Assembly (NCBI GenBank): GCA_963818225.1
Contig: CAWFRO010000014.1
Span: 62,001 to 126,000, forward strand
Source: Palsa-504 sp963818225
Lineage (GTDB): Bacteria; Actinomycetota; Actinomycetes; Streptosporangiales; Streptosporangiaceae
Direction of reading: 5' to 3'
DNA length: 64,000 bases
Shown here: positions 1-9,584 of the stretch, piece by piece
How the letters are laid out: the number at the start of each line of letters is the position of its first letter
Numbering within the stretch: the first letter of the stretch is position 1
Position numbers and translations under genes: made by a program
Notes under the pieces: generated by a model
Told to the model about the DNA's origin: nothing
The model's database searches: none
The model's input: the letters and a program-made list of their open reading frames with translations, nothing else

Positions 1-477
1 CACGCCGACCGGGACCGCGGGCGGCGGCGCAGCGGGCCCGCCGGGGGCGTAGCACACGCCGAGGCGGTGCAGTTCGGCCTGGACGCTGCCGTCGGAGTTG
101 GAGACGATGCCCATGGGCAGGCCGAGCGCGGCCAGGGCCTGCAGCCCGGCGGTGACCCCGTCACCGACATGGGTCCAGGCCGAGCCCGCGGTGGCCTCGG
201 CGACCTCGGCGGCCAGGTCGCGGCACCGGTCTTCGGCCACGCCGCAGGCGGCCAGATAGCCGACCAGGTACTCGTGCCACCAGGTGCCCGCCGCAGGCGG
301 CGTGCCCGCCAGGTCCTGGATCACCATGGCCTGGTAGTGGGCCCGCACGAACGCGGCGGTGTCCGGGGTGACGCCGGCCGCCTGCAGGGGCGGGCGAATG
401 AGGTCGGGCTGCGGGAAAATGAGCACCCCGCCCGCGTCGAGCAAGATCGCGCTGACCGCCGAGCTCACACCGGCCAC
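1..477 (-). CDS. HAD-family hydrolase (3' part outside window)
   Basis: Partial gene leaving the left edge. It begins at a GTG whose G is the last base of the preceding gene's TAG stop, a one-base overlap that suggests translational coupling. The N-terminus reads AILLDAGGVLIFPQP, a HAD motif I with the nucleophile Asp but Gly where most phosphatases have the second (acid/base) Asp; 2-haloacid dehalogenase-like members also lack that Asp. A later GIVSNSDG matches motif II (Ser/Asn). It is a paralogue of the next gene upstream (same length, same WW-Y-L-AA-GV core). Substrate unknown. Family call is good; chemistry is open. Confidence 0.75.
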   Translation of the reverse strand, partial: MAGVSSAVSAILLDAGGVLIFPQPDLIRPPLQAAGVTPDTAAFVRAHYQAMVIQDLAGTPPAAGTWWHEYLVGYLAACGVAEDRCRDLAAEVAEATAGSAWTHVGDGVTAGLQALAALGLPMGIVSNSDGSVQAELHRLGVCYAPGGPAAPPPAVPVGV

Positions 478-1314
478 TATACGGGGCGCATGGGCCGGGC
501 GCCGGATCCGGCGACGGCCCGGGCCAGCTCGCCGAGGGAGCGGGCGTGCCCGTGTCCGTCCGGTGCCGGGCAGCACCCGTAGGGGTCGAAGTGAACCGGC
601 TGCAGGCCAGCGGCCAGGGCACCGTCCACGTCGGACCGGAGGCTGTCGCCGACGTGCAGGACAGTGCCGCTGGCGGGCACGCCGAGGGACTCCAGCGCCA
701 GGCGGAAGATGGCCGGATCGGGCTTGGCCACGCCGGCCGTGGTGGAGTCGGCCACCACGCCGACCGGGACGCCGGCCTCCTCGGGGTCCGCTGCGGCCGC
801 CTGGCCCGGCTGCCGGTGGGGCGGCTGGCCCGGTTGCCGGGCCAGCTGGCCCGGTTTCCGCTGCGGGTTCCGGGCCGCCGGGCACGTAACACAGGCCGAG
901 GCGGGCCAGTTCGGCCTGCAACCGGCCGTCGGCGTTGGAGACCACGCCCATCGGCAGGCCGAGCGCGGCCAGGGAGCGCAGGCCTTCCTTGGTCCCGGGG
1001 CGGACGTAGGTCCAGACTCCGCGCGTGGTCGCCGCGGCGGCCTGTTCGGCGAGGGCGGGAAGTCCGGCTTCGGGCACGCCGCAGGCGGCGAAGTAGGCCT
1101 CCAGGTACCCGGGCCACCAGCCGCCCGTGCGGGAGGCCCGGCCGGCCATGTCCTGGACGGCCATGGCCCGGAAGTGGGCCTGGTCGAGCACGGCGGGATC
1201 CGGGGACAGCCCGGCCGTCTGCAGCTGCGCCAGCATGAAGCCGGGCTGCGGGAAGATCATCACTCCGGCGGCGTCAAGCAGGATCGCGCTGACCGCCGGG
1301 CTCACATCCGGCAC
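477..1314 (-). CDS. HAD-family hydrolase, apparent frameshift
   Basis: The GTG start at 1314 overlaps by one base the TAG stop of the response regulator gene, so regulator, this gene and the next HAD gene form one operon. The first frame gives AILLDAAGVMIFPQP (motif I, second Asp missing) and GVVSNADG (motif II). The reading then enters a Pro/Gly/Gln-rich stretch (about 780-890) and the conserved C-terminus continues in another frame: GVVADSTTAGVAKPDPAIF (Lys motif III) and LHVGDSLRSDVDGA (motif IV, GD...D). A one-base indel in the low-complexity stretch, where both frames are open, would join them. It may be a sequencing error or real loss. Function beyond 'HAD hydrolase' is unknown. Confidence 0.7.
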
Positions 1315-1985
1315 TATACGCCGCGGGTGCCGGGGGTGACCAGGCCGGTCTCGTAGGCCATGACGACCACCTGTGCGCGGTCCCGCGCGCCCAGCTTGGT
1401 CATGATCCGGCTCACGTGGGTCTTGGCGGTGAGCGGGCTGAGGAACAGCCGGGCGGCGATCTCGTCGTTGGACAGGCCCTCGGCGACCAGCGTCATCACT
1501 TCGCGCTCCCGGTCCGTCAGGCTGGCCAGGATCTTCCCGGTGGCCGCCGGGCGCTCGGGGCGGCTGGCGATGTCGCTGATCAGCCGCCGGGTCACGCTGG
1601 GCGACAGCAGCGCGTCGCCGCGGGCCACCACCCGGACCGCCTGGAGCAGGTCGGCCGGCTCGGTGTCCTTGACCAGGAAGCCGCTGGCCCCGGCGCGCAG
1701 CGCCTGGTAGACGTACTCGTCGGACTCGAACGTGGTCAAGATGATGACCTTGACCCCGGCCAGGTCCTCGTCGGCCGAGATGCGGCGGGTGGCCTCGAGG
1801 CCGTCCACCCCGGGCATCCGGATGTCCATCAGCACGACGTCGGCGCGCTCGCGGCGGGCCAGGTCGACCGCCTGGCGGCCATCGGCGGCCTCGCCGACCA
1901 CCTGCAGGTCGTCGGCGGCGTCGACGAGGACATGGAACCCGGCGCGGATCAGCGCCTGGTCGTCGGCGAGCAGGACCCGGATCAC
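1314..1985 (-). CDS. NarL/LuxR-family response regulator
   Basis: Receiver domain (VIRVLLADDQALIRAGF, phospho-acceptor Asp in DVVLMDIRMPG, Thr and Lys of the switch in ILTTF and FLVKD) followed by a LuxR HTH (LTDREREVMTLVAEGLSNDEIAARL). About 223 residues, standard for the family. The start chosen is GTG at 1985, preceded by GGGAAGG; the GTGA there also contains the TGA that would end the kinase in its high-GC3 frame. As given, the kinase frame runs into the regulator without a stop, so a translated 662-residue kinase-regulator fusion is possible, but I think a one-base error made it. Likely controls the divergent MMPL exporter through the palindrome at 3360-3377. Confidence 0.85.
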   Translation of the reverse strand: MIRVLLADDQALIRAGFHVLVDAADDLQVVGEAADGRQAVDLARRERADVVLMDIRMPGVDGLEATRRISADEDLAGVKVIILTTFESDEYVYQALRAGASGFLVKDTEPADLLQAVRVVARGDALLSPSVTRRLISDIASRPERPAATGKILASLTDREREVMTLVAEGLSNDEIAARLFLSPLTAKTHVSRIMTKLGARDRAQVVVMAYETGLVTPGTRGV

Positions 1986-3302
1986 GGGCGGGCGCCTTCC
2001 CGGGTGCTGCCCTGGGCGGGCTCGGGCTCGGGGGCTCGGCGGACGGTGCGGCGCTGGCCGGCTGGCGAGGACCGGCGCCGGCTGGGCCGGAACCGGCTGG
2101 GCGGGGACCGGAAGCGGCTGGGCGGGGACGGGCAGGCGGGCGGTGACCCGGAAGCCGTCGCGCTGGCCGGGGGCGGCTTCGACGGTCCCGCCGACGGCGG
2201 CGGCCCGCTCGCGCATGCCGGCCAGGCCGTGGCCCGCGCCCGGGACGGCGGGGGCGGCCTGCGGGCCGCGGCCGGTGTCGGTCACCTCGACCAGCAGCTC
2301 CGCGTCGCGGTAGGTGAGGGACACGGCGGCGGTCGCCGGGCCGGCGTGCCGGATGGTGTTGGTCAGCGATTCCTGCACGATGCGGTAGGCGGCCAGGTCG
2401 ACGGCGGCGGGCAGCGGGACCGGCGTGCCGGTCACGGTGAACGTCGTGTCCAGGCCGGCCTGGCGGGCGCCGGCGACGAGCGTGCCGAGCTGCGCGGTGC
2501 CCGGGGCGGGCTGGGTCGGGTCGGCGTCATCGGCCTGGCGGAGCACGTTGAGGATGGCGCGCAGCTCCTGGAGCCCTTCCTTGCTGGCCGTCCTGATCGC
2601 CGCCACCGCCTCGGCGGCCGCCTCCGGCCGGGCGGGCAGCACGTGGGCGGCCACCGCGGCCTGCACGTTGATGGTGGCCATGGTGTGCGAGACGACGTCG
2701 TGCAGTTCCCGGGCGATGCGCAGCCGCTCTTCGTCGATCCGCCGCTGCGCGTCCTGCTCGGCCCGGGCGCGGATGGAGGCCACGTACGCCCGCCGGTTGG
2801 CCAGCGCGATCCCGCCGAACACCACGGCTGCACCCATCCCGGGGATGAGGTAGAAACCGCCGCCAGTGATCTGCCCGAACGGGTTACCCACGGCGGTGGC
2901 GGCCATCAGCAATCCGACCGTGACCAGGCCCACCGGTATGGACCAGCGTGCGCTGCGCTGGGTGGCGACCGCGTACAGGGCGATGATGGGCGCCAGGATG
3001 GCAGCGCCGTTGACGTAGCCGAGCAGGGAATAGGCGGTCACCGCGGCGGCAGCGACGGCCAGCACGGCGACCGGGTAGCGGCGCCGCCAGGCCAGGACCA
3101 GGCAGGCCACCGCGACCAGGACCAGCGCCGCGGTCGGATGCGGCGCCGGATGGCCGTGGAACAGGATGACGTCGGAGGTCTGCTGCGGGTTCCCCTCGCC
3201 GTAGCTGCCCCAGGTCAGGATCACGGCCGCCGTGACGGCCAGGATCACGTCCGTGGCCGGCCAGCGCGCCCATCGGCGCCACGCCGCCACGACACCGTCC
3301 AT
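1982..3302 (-). CDS. DesK/NarX-type sensor histidine kinase
   Basis: N-terminal half with about five membrane segments, then a HisKA_3 dimerisation domain with the phospho-His in RIARELHDVVSHTM, and a HATPase domain (DLAAYRIVQESLTNTIRHA N-box; VTDTGRGP; GHGLAGMRERA). The Pro/Ala/Gln repeat after RVTARLPV is odd: third-position GC falls near 2060-2070, while another frame there stays GC3-rich and ends in a TGA overlapping the regulator's GTG. This points to a one-base indel in the linker and to a normal separate kinase. It senses an unknown membrane or envelope cue and is co-transcribed with the regulator and two HAD genes. Confidence 0.85.
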
Positions 3303-3359
3303 GCGGCAAGAGTAAGCGCCCCGCCCGGTGACGTCAGCCTCCCGGGGTTGACCGCCCGG

Positions 3360-3377
3360 CTACTCCGCTGGGAGTAG
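3360..3377. promoter_or_regulatory. Palindrome CTACTCC-N4-GGAGTAG, likely regulator site
   Basis: Perfect 7-bp arms separated by 4 bp, in the 203-bp divergent region between the two-component genes (leftward from 3302) and the MMPL exporter (rightward from 3506). It is a natural candidate site for the NarL-type regulator encoded next to it. Binding is inference. Confidence 0.5.
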
Positions 3378-3505
3378 GCCGGGGCCAGTTAATCCGCCGG
3401 TGGTATCCCGGATGGCCCACTGCGGCCGGACGACGGGCGGCGGTCACGGCGAGAGGCTGGCCAGTGCTGGCGGAACGGCCGCCGGCACTGGATTGAGAGG
3501 TCGCG

Positions 3506-5681
3506 ATGACCGCGCTCACCCGCTTCGTGCTCCGCCATAAGGCGCTGGTGGCCCTGTTCTGGGTCGCCGTGGCCGCCGCCGGCGTGCTCACGATCGGCGG
3601 CACTGTCCACCGGATGACCAACAGCTTCGCCATGCCCGGGCAGGCCTACCAGGTCGATAACCAGATCGCCCGGCAGTACGGCAACGGCGGCGACCAGACC
3701 CCGTACGTGCCGGTGATCACCGCTCCGGCCGGGGAGCGCATCACCGACCCGGCCGTGGCCGCAGCCACCGGGCGGGCGTTCGGCATGCTGGGCCGAACAA
3801 TCCCGGACGTGCGGATCGCGGACTACGCCACCACGCATAATCCGGCGTTCGTGACCCGGGACGGCCGGTCCACCTTCGCGCTGGTCTACACGGCGCCGGT
3901 CAACGGCTTCGGCGGCGCCGACCTGAGCCCCGGCGATGGATCGCACGCTGACCGCGGCCCTGCCGGCGGGATGGCACGTCGGGGTCACCGGGATGCAGCC
4001 GCTGCAAAGCGGCCAGCCTTCCTCGGCCAAGGGAACCGGGATCATGACCGAGGCGATGATCGGATCGGTCGGCTCGCTGGTCATCCTGCTTCTGGTGTTC
4101 GCCAGCTTCCTGGCGCTGCTGCCGCTGGTCATCGGCGGTATCTCGGTCCTGACCACGTTCCTGCTGGTCGGCGGGCTCACCGAGGTCACCGGGATCAGCC
4201 AGATCGTCGAGTTCCTGATCGCGCTGATCGGGCTGGGCGTGGCCATCGACTACTCGCTGCTGGTGGTCAGCCGGTGGCGCGAAGAACGCGCCGCGGGCCG
4301 GGACAACACCGACGCCGTCGCTGAGGCGATGGCCCACGCGGGGCGGGCCGTGCTGTTCTCCGGGCTCACCGTGGCCATCGGGCTGCTGTCGATGATCGTG
4401 CTGCCGGTGCCCATGCTGCGCAGCGTGGGCTACGGCGGCGTACTCGTGCCGCTGGTCTCGGTGGCCGTGGCGGTCACCTTGCTGCCGGTGATCCTGGCCA
4501 CCATCGGCCCGCGCCTGGACTGGCCGCGGCTGCGGACCGAGCGGCGCGCCAGCCGGGTGTTCTCGGCCTGGGCCCGCGGCGTGTACCGGCACCGGTGGCT
4601 GGCCGCGGTGGCCGGGCTGGGCATCTTGACCGTGCTGATGCTGCCCGCGCTGTCCCTGCACCTCGGCGAGCCGGGCAGCTCGGCCCAGGCCACCAGCGGG
4701 CCCGCGCACGACGCGCTGGTCACGCTGACCGACGGTGGCGTCCCGGCCGGGGTCATCACCCCGGCTGAGGTGCTGGTCTCCGCCGCCCCCGGCGCTCCGG
4801 CCGCGGTCGCGGCGCAGGCGGCGCGGCTACCCGGCGTGTACGCCGCGGTGGCGCCGGCCACGCCGGACTACCAGCGGGCCGGGACGGCCATCGTGACCGT
4901 GCTGCCGGCGGCCGACAGCGGCGTCCCGGCCGGCCAGGCGACCGTAGCCGCGCTGGAGCACGCGCTGGACGGCCAGCCGCACGTGATCGGGGTGGGCGGT
5001 GACGGCGCGGCGCTGATCGACTTCGACCACGCGGTCTACGGCGACTTCCCGCTCATGCTGGCCGTCATCGGGGTGGCCACGTTCCTGCTGCTGGCCCGGG
5101 CGTTCCGGTCGGTGCTGCTGGCGGCCAAGGCCGTGGTGTTCAACCTGATCTCGCTGGCCGCCGCGTACGGGGTGCTGACCTGGGTGTGGCAGGACGGCCA
5201 CGGCTCGAACGCGCTGTGGGGCATCCCGGCCACCGGTGCGATCACCATGTGGGTGCCGCTGATGGTGTTCGCGTTCCTGTTCGGCCTGTCCATGGACTAC
5301 GAGGTGTTCATCCTGAGCCGCATCCGGGAGGCCTACGACGCCAGCGGGGACGCCCGCCATGCGGTCACCGAGGGGCTGGGCCGCACCGGGCGGCTGGTCA
5401 CCAGCGCCGCGGCGATCCTCATGCTCGGCTTCCTGTCCATGTCCACCGGGCCGCAGACGGACCTGAAGGTGCTGGCCACCGGGCTCGGCGCCGGCATCCT
5501 GATCGACGCGGTGATCATCCGCTGCCTGCTGGTCCCCGCGCTGGTCGCGCTGTTCGGCCGGGCGAACTGGTGGCTGCCGGCGCCGCTGGCCCGGCTGCTG
5601 CGGGTGCCGGCTTCCGCGGCGGCCCGGCCCGCTCCGGCGCCGGCCGCCCCGGGTGAGCTCGCGGCGACCGGGACCAGGTAA
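3506..5681 (+). CDS. MMPL-family RND transporter, apparent frameshift
   Basis: Membrane exporter of the MMPL superfamily (lipids, drugs or siderophores; substrate unknown), about 725 residues across the shift, the usual length. The first frame covers the N-terminal helix and the first extracytoplasmic loop and stops making sense after GFGGADLSP. The rest (MDRTLTAALPAGWHVGVTG onward, two MMPL transmembrane blocks with GLGVAIDYSLL and FGLSMDYEVFILSRIRE) is in another frame. Removing one C from the CCCC run at 3928-3931 fuses them seamlessly as DLSPAMDRTL, so an indel error is the simplest explanation. Transcribed away from the two-component system, which probably regulates it. Confidence 0.85.
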
Positions 5682-5807
5682 CCGGGGGACGGATGGGCCG
5701 GGCGGAGCTATCGGGGGCCCGCCCGGCCCATCGCCGCCATGAGCGCCCCCGTCACCTGCCCGCTGATTCCGCGGAGGGCGGGGCGGCGGACCAATCGCGG
5801 ACCAATC

Positions 5808-5849
5808 AGAGTGGCGCTGTATCCATAAGAATGGGCACAGCGCCACTCT
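5808..5849. terminator. Perfect 13-bp inverted repeat
   Basis: Arms AGAGTGGCGCTGT (5808-5820) and ACAGCGCCACTCT (5837-5849) with a 16-nt loop, between the MMPL stop and the thioesterase start. There is no T tract, so it could be a factor-assisted or GC-type terminator, or an operator for the thioesterase gene. Confidence 0.5.
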
Positions 5850-5945
5850 CACTTGGTGGCCGGGGCGTCTCCGCGGAAACGCGGCGGGGCGGTGAGCGGG
5901 GTGCGGGGTGAGCGGGGATGGGGGCGGGCGGTAAGGAGCGAGCGG

Positions 5946-6338
5946 ATGGGCGCGATGTTCGAGCGGGTGGTGCGGGTCAGATGGAGTGACAGCGACGCGC
6001 TGGGCCACGTCAACCACGCCGTCTTCCTGACCTACCTCGAGGAGGGCAGGGACGCGTTTTACCTGCAGGTCCTGGGTGATCCGAACTACGTGGTGGTCCG
6101 GATCGAGATGGACCTGCGCGCGGAGGTCCGGCACGGGGACCAGCAGGTGAGCGTGCGGATACAGGCCGAACGGCTGGGCCGCACCAGCCTGACCACCCGC
6201 GAGCTGATCCTGACCGCGGCGGGCGAGGTGGCGGCCGAGGCGCGGGTGGTCACGGTGCGCTGGGATCCGGCGCAGCGCCAGCCGGTCCCGTTCAGCGAGG
6301 CCGAGCGCGGGCGACTGGAGTCAGCCCTGGCCGGCTGA
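5946..6338 (+). CDS. Hotdog-fold acyl-CoA thioesterase (4HBT family)
   Basis: About 130 residues, typical of the YbgC/4-hydroxybenzoyl-CoA thioesterase group, which hydrolyse acyl-CoA or acyl-ACP thioesters in the cytosol. The N-terminal motif VRWSDSDALGHVNHAVFLTYLEEGRDAF is diagnostic: Asp-x-x-Gly-His-Val-Asn-Asn/His with the long helix following. The ATG at 5946 is chosen because AAGGAG lies 8 nt upstream; a longer frame upstream has no RBS. Single-gene unit before the aldo/keto reductase. Substrate not predictable. Confidence 0.85.
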   Translation: MGAMFERVVRVRWSDSDALGHVNHAVFLTYLEEGRDAFYLQVLGDPNYVVVRIEMDLRAEVRHGDQQVSVRIQAERLGRTSLTTRELILTAAGEVAAEARVVTVRWDPAQRQPVPFSEAERGRLESALAG

Positions 6339-6368
6339 CGGCGGCGCGGCGGGCGGTAGCGTGCTGCC

Positions 6369-7361
6369 ATGGAGCACGCCAGACTCGGCCGGACCGGCCT
6401 GCAGGTCTCCAGGCTCTGCCTGGGGACGATGACGTTCGGATTGCAAACTGACGAGAGCACCGCGGTCGCGATTCTCGACCGCGCCGCCGAAGGGGGAATC
6501 GACTTTCTCGACACGTCCGACGCGTACCCGCTGGGCGGGGACCTGAGCACCCGGGGAATCACCGAGGAGATCCTGGGCCGCTGGCTGCGGGGCAAGCGGG
6601 ACCGCTTCATCGTGGCCACCAAGTGCTTCGCCCGGACCGGGCCGGCGCCGTTTGACGGCGGCAATTCCCGCAAGCACATCATGGCCGCGGTGGATGCCTC
6701 GCTGCGGCGGCTGCAGACCGACTACATCGACCTGTACCAGCTGCACAACTATGACACGGAGACGCCGATCGACGAGACCCTCGGCGCGCTGGACGACCTG
6801 GTCCGCGCCGGGAAGGTCCGGTACACGGGCTGCTCGAACTTTCTCACCTACCGCCTGGTGCGGGCGGTCGGCCGCAGCGAGACGCTCGGGCTGGCCCGGC
6901 TGGACTCCGTCCAGCCCCGGTACAACCTGCTCTTCCGCCAGATCGAGCGGGAGATGCTCCCGTTCTGCCGGGAGGAAGGCGTCGGTGTCATCCCCTACAA
7001 CCCGATCGCCGGCGGCCTGCTGACCGGCAAGCACTCGCGGACCGCGCCGCCCGCCGAGGGCACCCGGTTCACCCTCGGCACGGCCGCCGCGAACTATCAG
7101 AACCGGTACTGGCACGAACGCGAGTTCGACACCGTCGACGACCTGCTCCAGCTGGCCGAGAAGGCCGGGACCAGCCTGGTCACCCTGTCGGTGGCCTGGG
7201 TGCTGGCCAACCCGGCCGTCACGGCGCCGATCATCGGCGCCAGCCGGCCCGACCAGCTGGACGCCAGCCTGGCCGCGGTGGACTACGAGCTCAGCGAGGA
7301 CCTCAAGCAGCAGCTCGACGAGCGCACCCAGCAGTACCGCATGGGAGACGATCCCCGGTAG
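6369..7361 (+). CDS. Aldo/keto reductase
   Basis: 330-residue NADPH-dependent oxidoreductase of the AKR superfamily (TIM barrel). Visible are the N-terminal LGRTGLQVSRLCLGTMTFG, the tetrad Asp and Tyr in FLDTSDAY, Lys in VATKCF, His in YQLHNYD, and the cofactor loop near IIGASRPDQL. It resembles the voltage-gated-K+-channel-beta/YhdN-like AKR group, whose substrates are mostly unknown aldehydes or ketones. Starts 30 nt after the thioesterase stop, so the two may be co-transcribed. Confidence 0.9.
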   Translation: MEHARLGRTGLQVSRLCLGTMTFGLQTDESTAVAILDRAAEGGIDFLDTSDAYPLGGDLSTRGITEEILGRWLRGKRDRFIVATKCFARTGPAPFDGGNSRKHIMAAVDASLRRLQTDYIDLYQLHNYDTETPIDETLGALDDLVRAGKVRYTGCSNFLTYRLVRAVGRSETLGLARLDSVQPRYNLLFRQIEREMLPFCREEGVGVIPYNPIAGGLLTGKHSRTAPPAEGTRFTLGTAAANYQNRYWHEREFDTVDDLLQLAEKAGTSLVTLSVAWVLANPAVTAPIIGASRPDQLDASLAAVDYELSEDLKQQLDERTQQYRMGDDPR

Positions 7362-7381
7362 GCCACCGGTAGCCTCGGCCC

Positions 7382-7943
7382 GTGAGCGACGACACTGTGA
7401 GCGACGACAAGGGACGCGTCCGGTGGACGGTGCACGCCGATCGCGTAGTCGGCGAGAACCCGCATGCGCGGCTGAGCATCGCGTCCCTTGAGCAGCCGGA
7501 CGGGTTCAGGTTCGAGCAGTACGTCCTGCGGATGCCGCGGGGCGCGATGACGGTGGTGCTGGATGAGCACCGGGGAGCGGGTGCTGCTGATCTGGCGGCA
7601 CCGGTTCATCATGGACCGCTGGGTATGGGAACTGCCCGGCGGCCATGTCGAGGAGGGCGAGGACGGCGCGGCCGCGGCCGCCCGTGAGGTGCTGGAGGAA
7701 ACCGGGTACCAGCCGCGCAGCATCGAGCACGTCCTGACGTTCCAGCCGATGCCCGGGACCGCGGACAGCCCGTATGAGATTTACCTGGCGCGGGGAGCGG
7801 ATCCGGCCGGCGTGCCGGACGCGAACGAGACCGACGCGGTCCGCTGGGTGCCGCTGGCCGAGATCCCCGGCCTGATCGCCAGCGGGGACATCAGCGGGGC
7901 GGCCACGATCATCGGCATCCAGCACGTCCTGCTCGCCCGCTGA
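7382..7943 (+). CDS. NUDIX hydrolase, apparent frameshift
   Basis: GTG start 20 nt after the reductase stop. The N-terminal part (VRWTVHADRVVGENPHARLSIASL, then YVLRMPRGAMTVVLDEH) is in one frame; the NUDIX core (ERVLLIWRHRF, box GGHVEEGEDGAAAAAREVLEETGY) is in the next. Deleting one G from the GGGG run at 7572-7575 restores DEHRERVLLIWR, so an indel error is likely. The arrangement resembles ADP-ribose/nucleoside-diphosphate-X pyrophosphatases. Convergent with the amidase gene. Confidence 0.8.
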
Positions 7944-8002
7944 CCGGACCGGGCCGTGAGAGCGGGGCGGGGGGCACGAAGGCGGATCCGTTAGGTCAAA
8001 TA

Positions 8003-9428
8003 TCACCACAGCGGCGGGTGCCGGTCCTGCCAGGGACGGGCCGCCTCCAGCTGCGCGGACAGGGAGATCAGAGTGCCCTCCTCGCCGGTGCGGCCGGCCA
8101 GCATCACGCCGATCGGCAGGCCTTCGGCGCTCCAGTGCAGCGGGAGGCTGACGGCGGGCTGGCCGGTTACGTTGTAGACCGCGGTGAACGGGGTGAACCG
8201 CTTCTGCCGCTCGAAGTTCCCGGCCGGGCTCACCTCGTCGAAGTAGCCGACGGGCACCGGGGGCTGGGCCAGGGTCGGGGTGAGGACGGCGTCGTAGGCG
8301 CTCAGCGCGGCGGCCGCCCGTCCGCGTGACGAACTGCAGGTAGCCCTGGGCGAAGAAGAGCTCCGGGGCCTTGATCACCTCACCGCGGGCGCGCAGGTAG
8401 CGGGTCAGCGGCAGCAGCATCTCCTCCTGGCCGGATGCCAGCGGGGCCAGCGTGGCGTGGGCATACCAGAGGGTTTCGAAGAACGGGACCACATCGGGGC
8501 CCACGGGCATGGCGATGTCCTCGACCTCATGGCCCAGGCTGGCCAGCAGGTCGCTGGCTTCCTCGTAGGCCGCCGCGCAGTCCGGGTGCACCTCGGCGCC
8601 TTCGATCGGGTTCTGCAGGGTCCGGGCGATCCTCAGCCGGCCCGGCGGGCGGCCGGCGTAGCCGAGGAAGGACTCGCCGGGCGGCAGCGGAGGCTGGGTG
8701 TACATGTCACCGGGGAAATTGCCCGACATCACGTCGAGCAGCAGCGCGGCATCGGCCACGGTCCGGGCGATCGGGCCGTTGCTGGCCAGGCCGGTCAGGT
8801 CGGGCGCGAGCGGCCCCTCGGACACCCGGCCGCGCGAGGGCTTGACCCCGACCAGGCCGCACACGCTGGACGGGATGCGGATGGACCCGCCCCCGTCGCT
8901 GCCCTGGGCCGCGGGGGCCAGGCCCGCCGCCACCGCGGCGGCCGCGCCGCCGCTGGACCCGCCCGCGGACCGGGACAGGTCCCACGGGGTCCTGGCGGGC
9001 GGCCCGATCCTGGTTTCGGTGTAGCACGGCAGCCCGAACTCGGGGGTGGCCGTCTTGCCGGTGATGACCGCCCCGGCGTCCTTGAGCCTGGTCACGACGT
9101 AGTCGTCGGCGTCGGGCACGTTGCTCGCGTAGGCCACCGAGCCCATCGTCTGCCGGACGCCCGCGACCATGTTCAGGTCCTTGACCGGGATGGGCACGCC
9201 GGTCAGCGGCGGCAGGCAGGCCGGATCGGCCGCCTGGGCGACGGCCTTCTCCGCCGCCATCGCCTGCTCGGTGGCCAGTTCTGCGCTGACCGTGTAGAAC
9301 GCGCCGACCAGGTCGTTAAGCTCAGCTGTGCGGCGCAGATAATGATCAGTGACGGCGACCGGCGACAGCTCCCCGGCGCGGATCGCGGCGGCGAGTTCGA
9401 CCACGGTGAGCTCGTGGATCTGGGTCAT
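8003..9428 (-). CDS. Amidase (amidase-signature family), apparent frameshift
   Basis: About 470 residues across the shift, normal for amidase-signature enzymes that hydrolyse C-N amide bonds. The catalytic Lys is in GVPIPVKDLNMV; the cis-Ser and Ser nucleophile lie in SAGGSSGGAAAAVAAG and GSDGGGSIRIPSSVCGLVG. The first frame loses sense after LQFVTR near 8320; the C-terminus (AYDAVLTPTLAQPPVPVGYF...NVTGQPAVSLPLHW) continues in another frame to a TGA at 8003. A one-base indel around 8318-8330 would mend it. GatA-like but standalone; no gatB/gatC nearby, so more likely a catabolic amidase. Confidence 0.85.
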
Positions 9429-9584
9429 GGTGGAGATGCTAGGGCACGAGTCAGGCGGGGCGTTCGGCCGCGGGAGGCGCGCGAATCACCTGCTTCAAAC
9501 AGAACGGAGCGGGCACAATCGTGGTAGCACGGTGCTGTGCGCAGAGTCTTAAGCTAGTTACGCACAGGTGGTAGGTGAGAACCG

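Noticed and set aside
3936..5681. MMPL gene starting at ATG 3936 as a separate shorter gene
   Set aside because: The upstream frame encodes the proper N-terminal helix and loop of the same family; a one-base change in a CCCC run fuses them.
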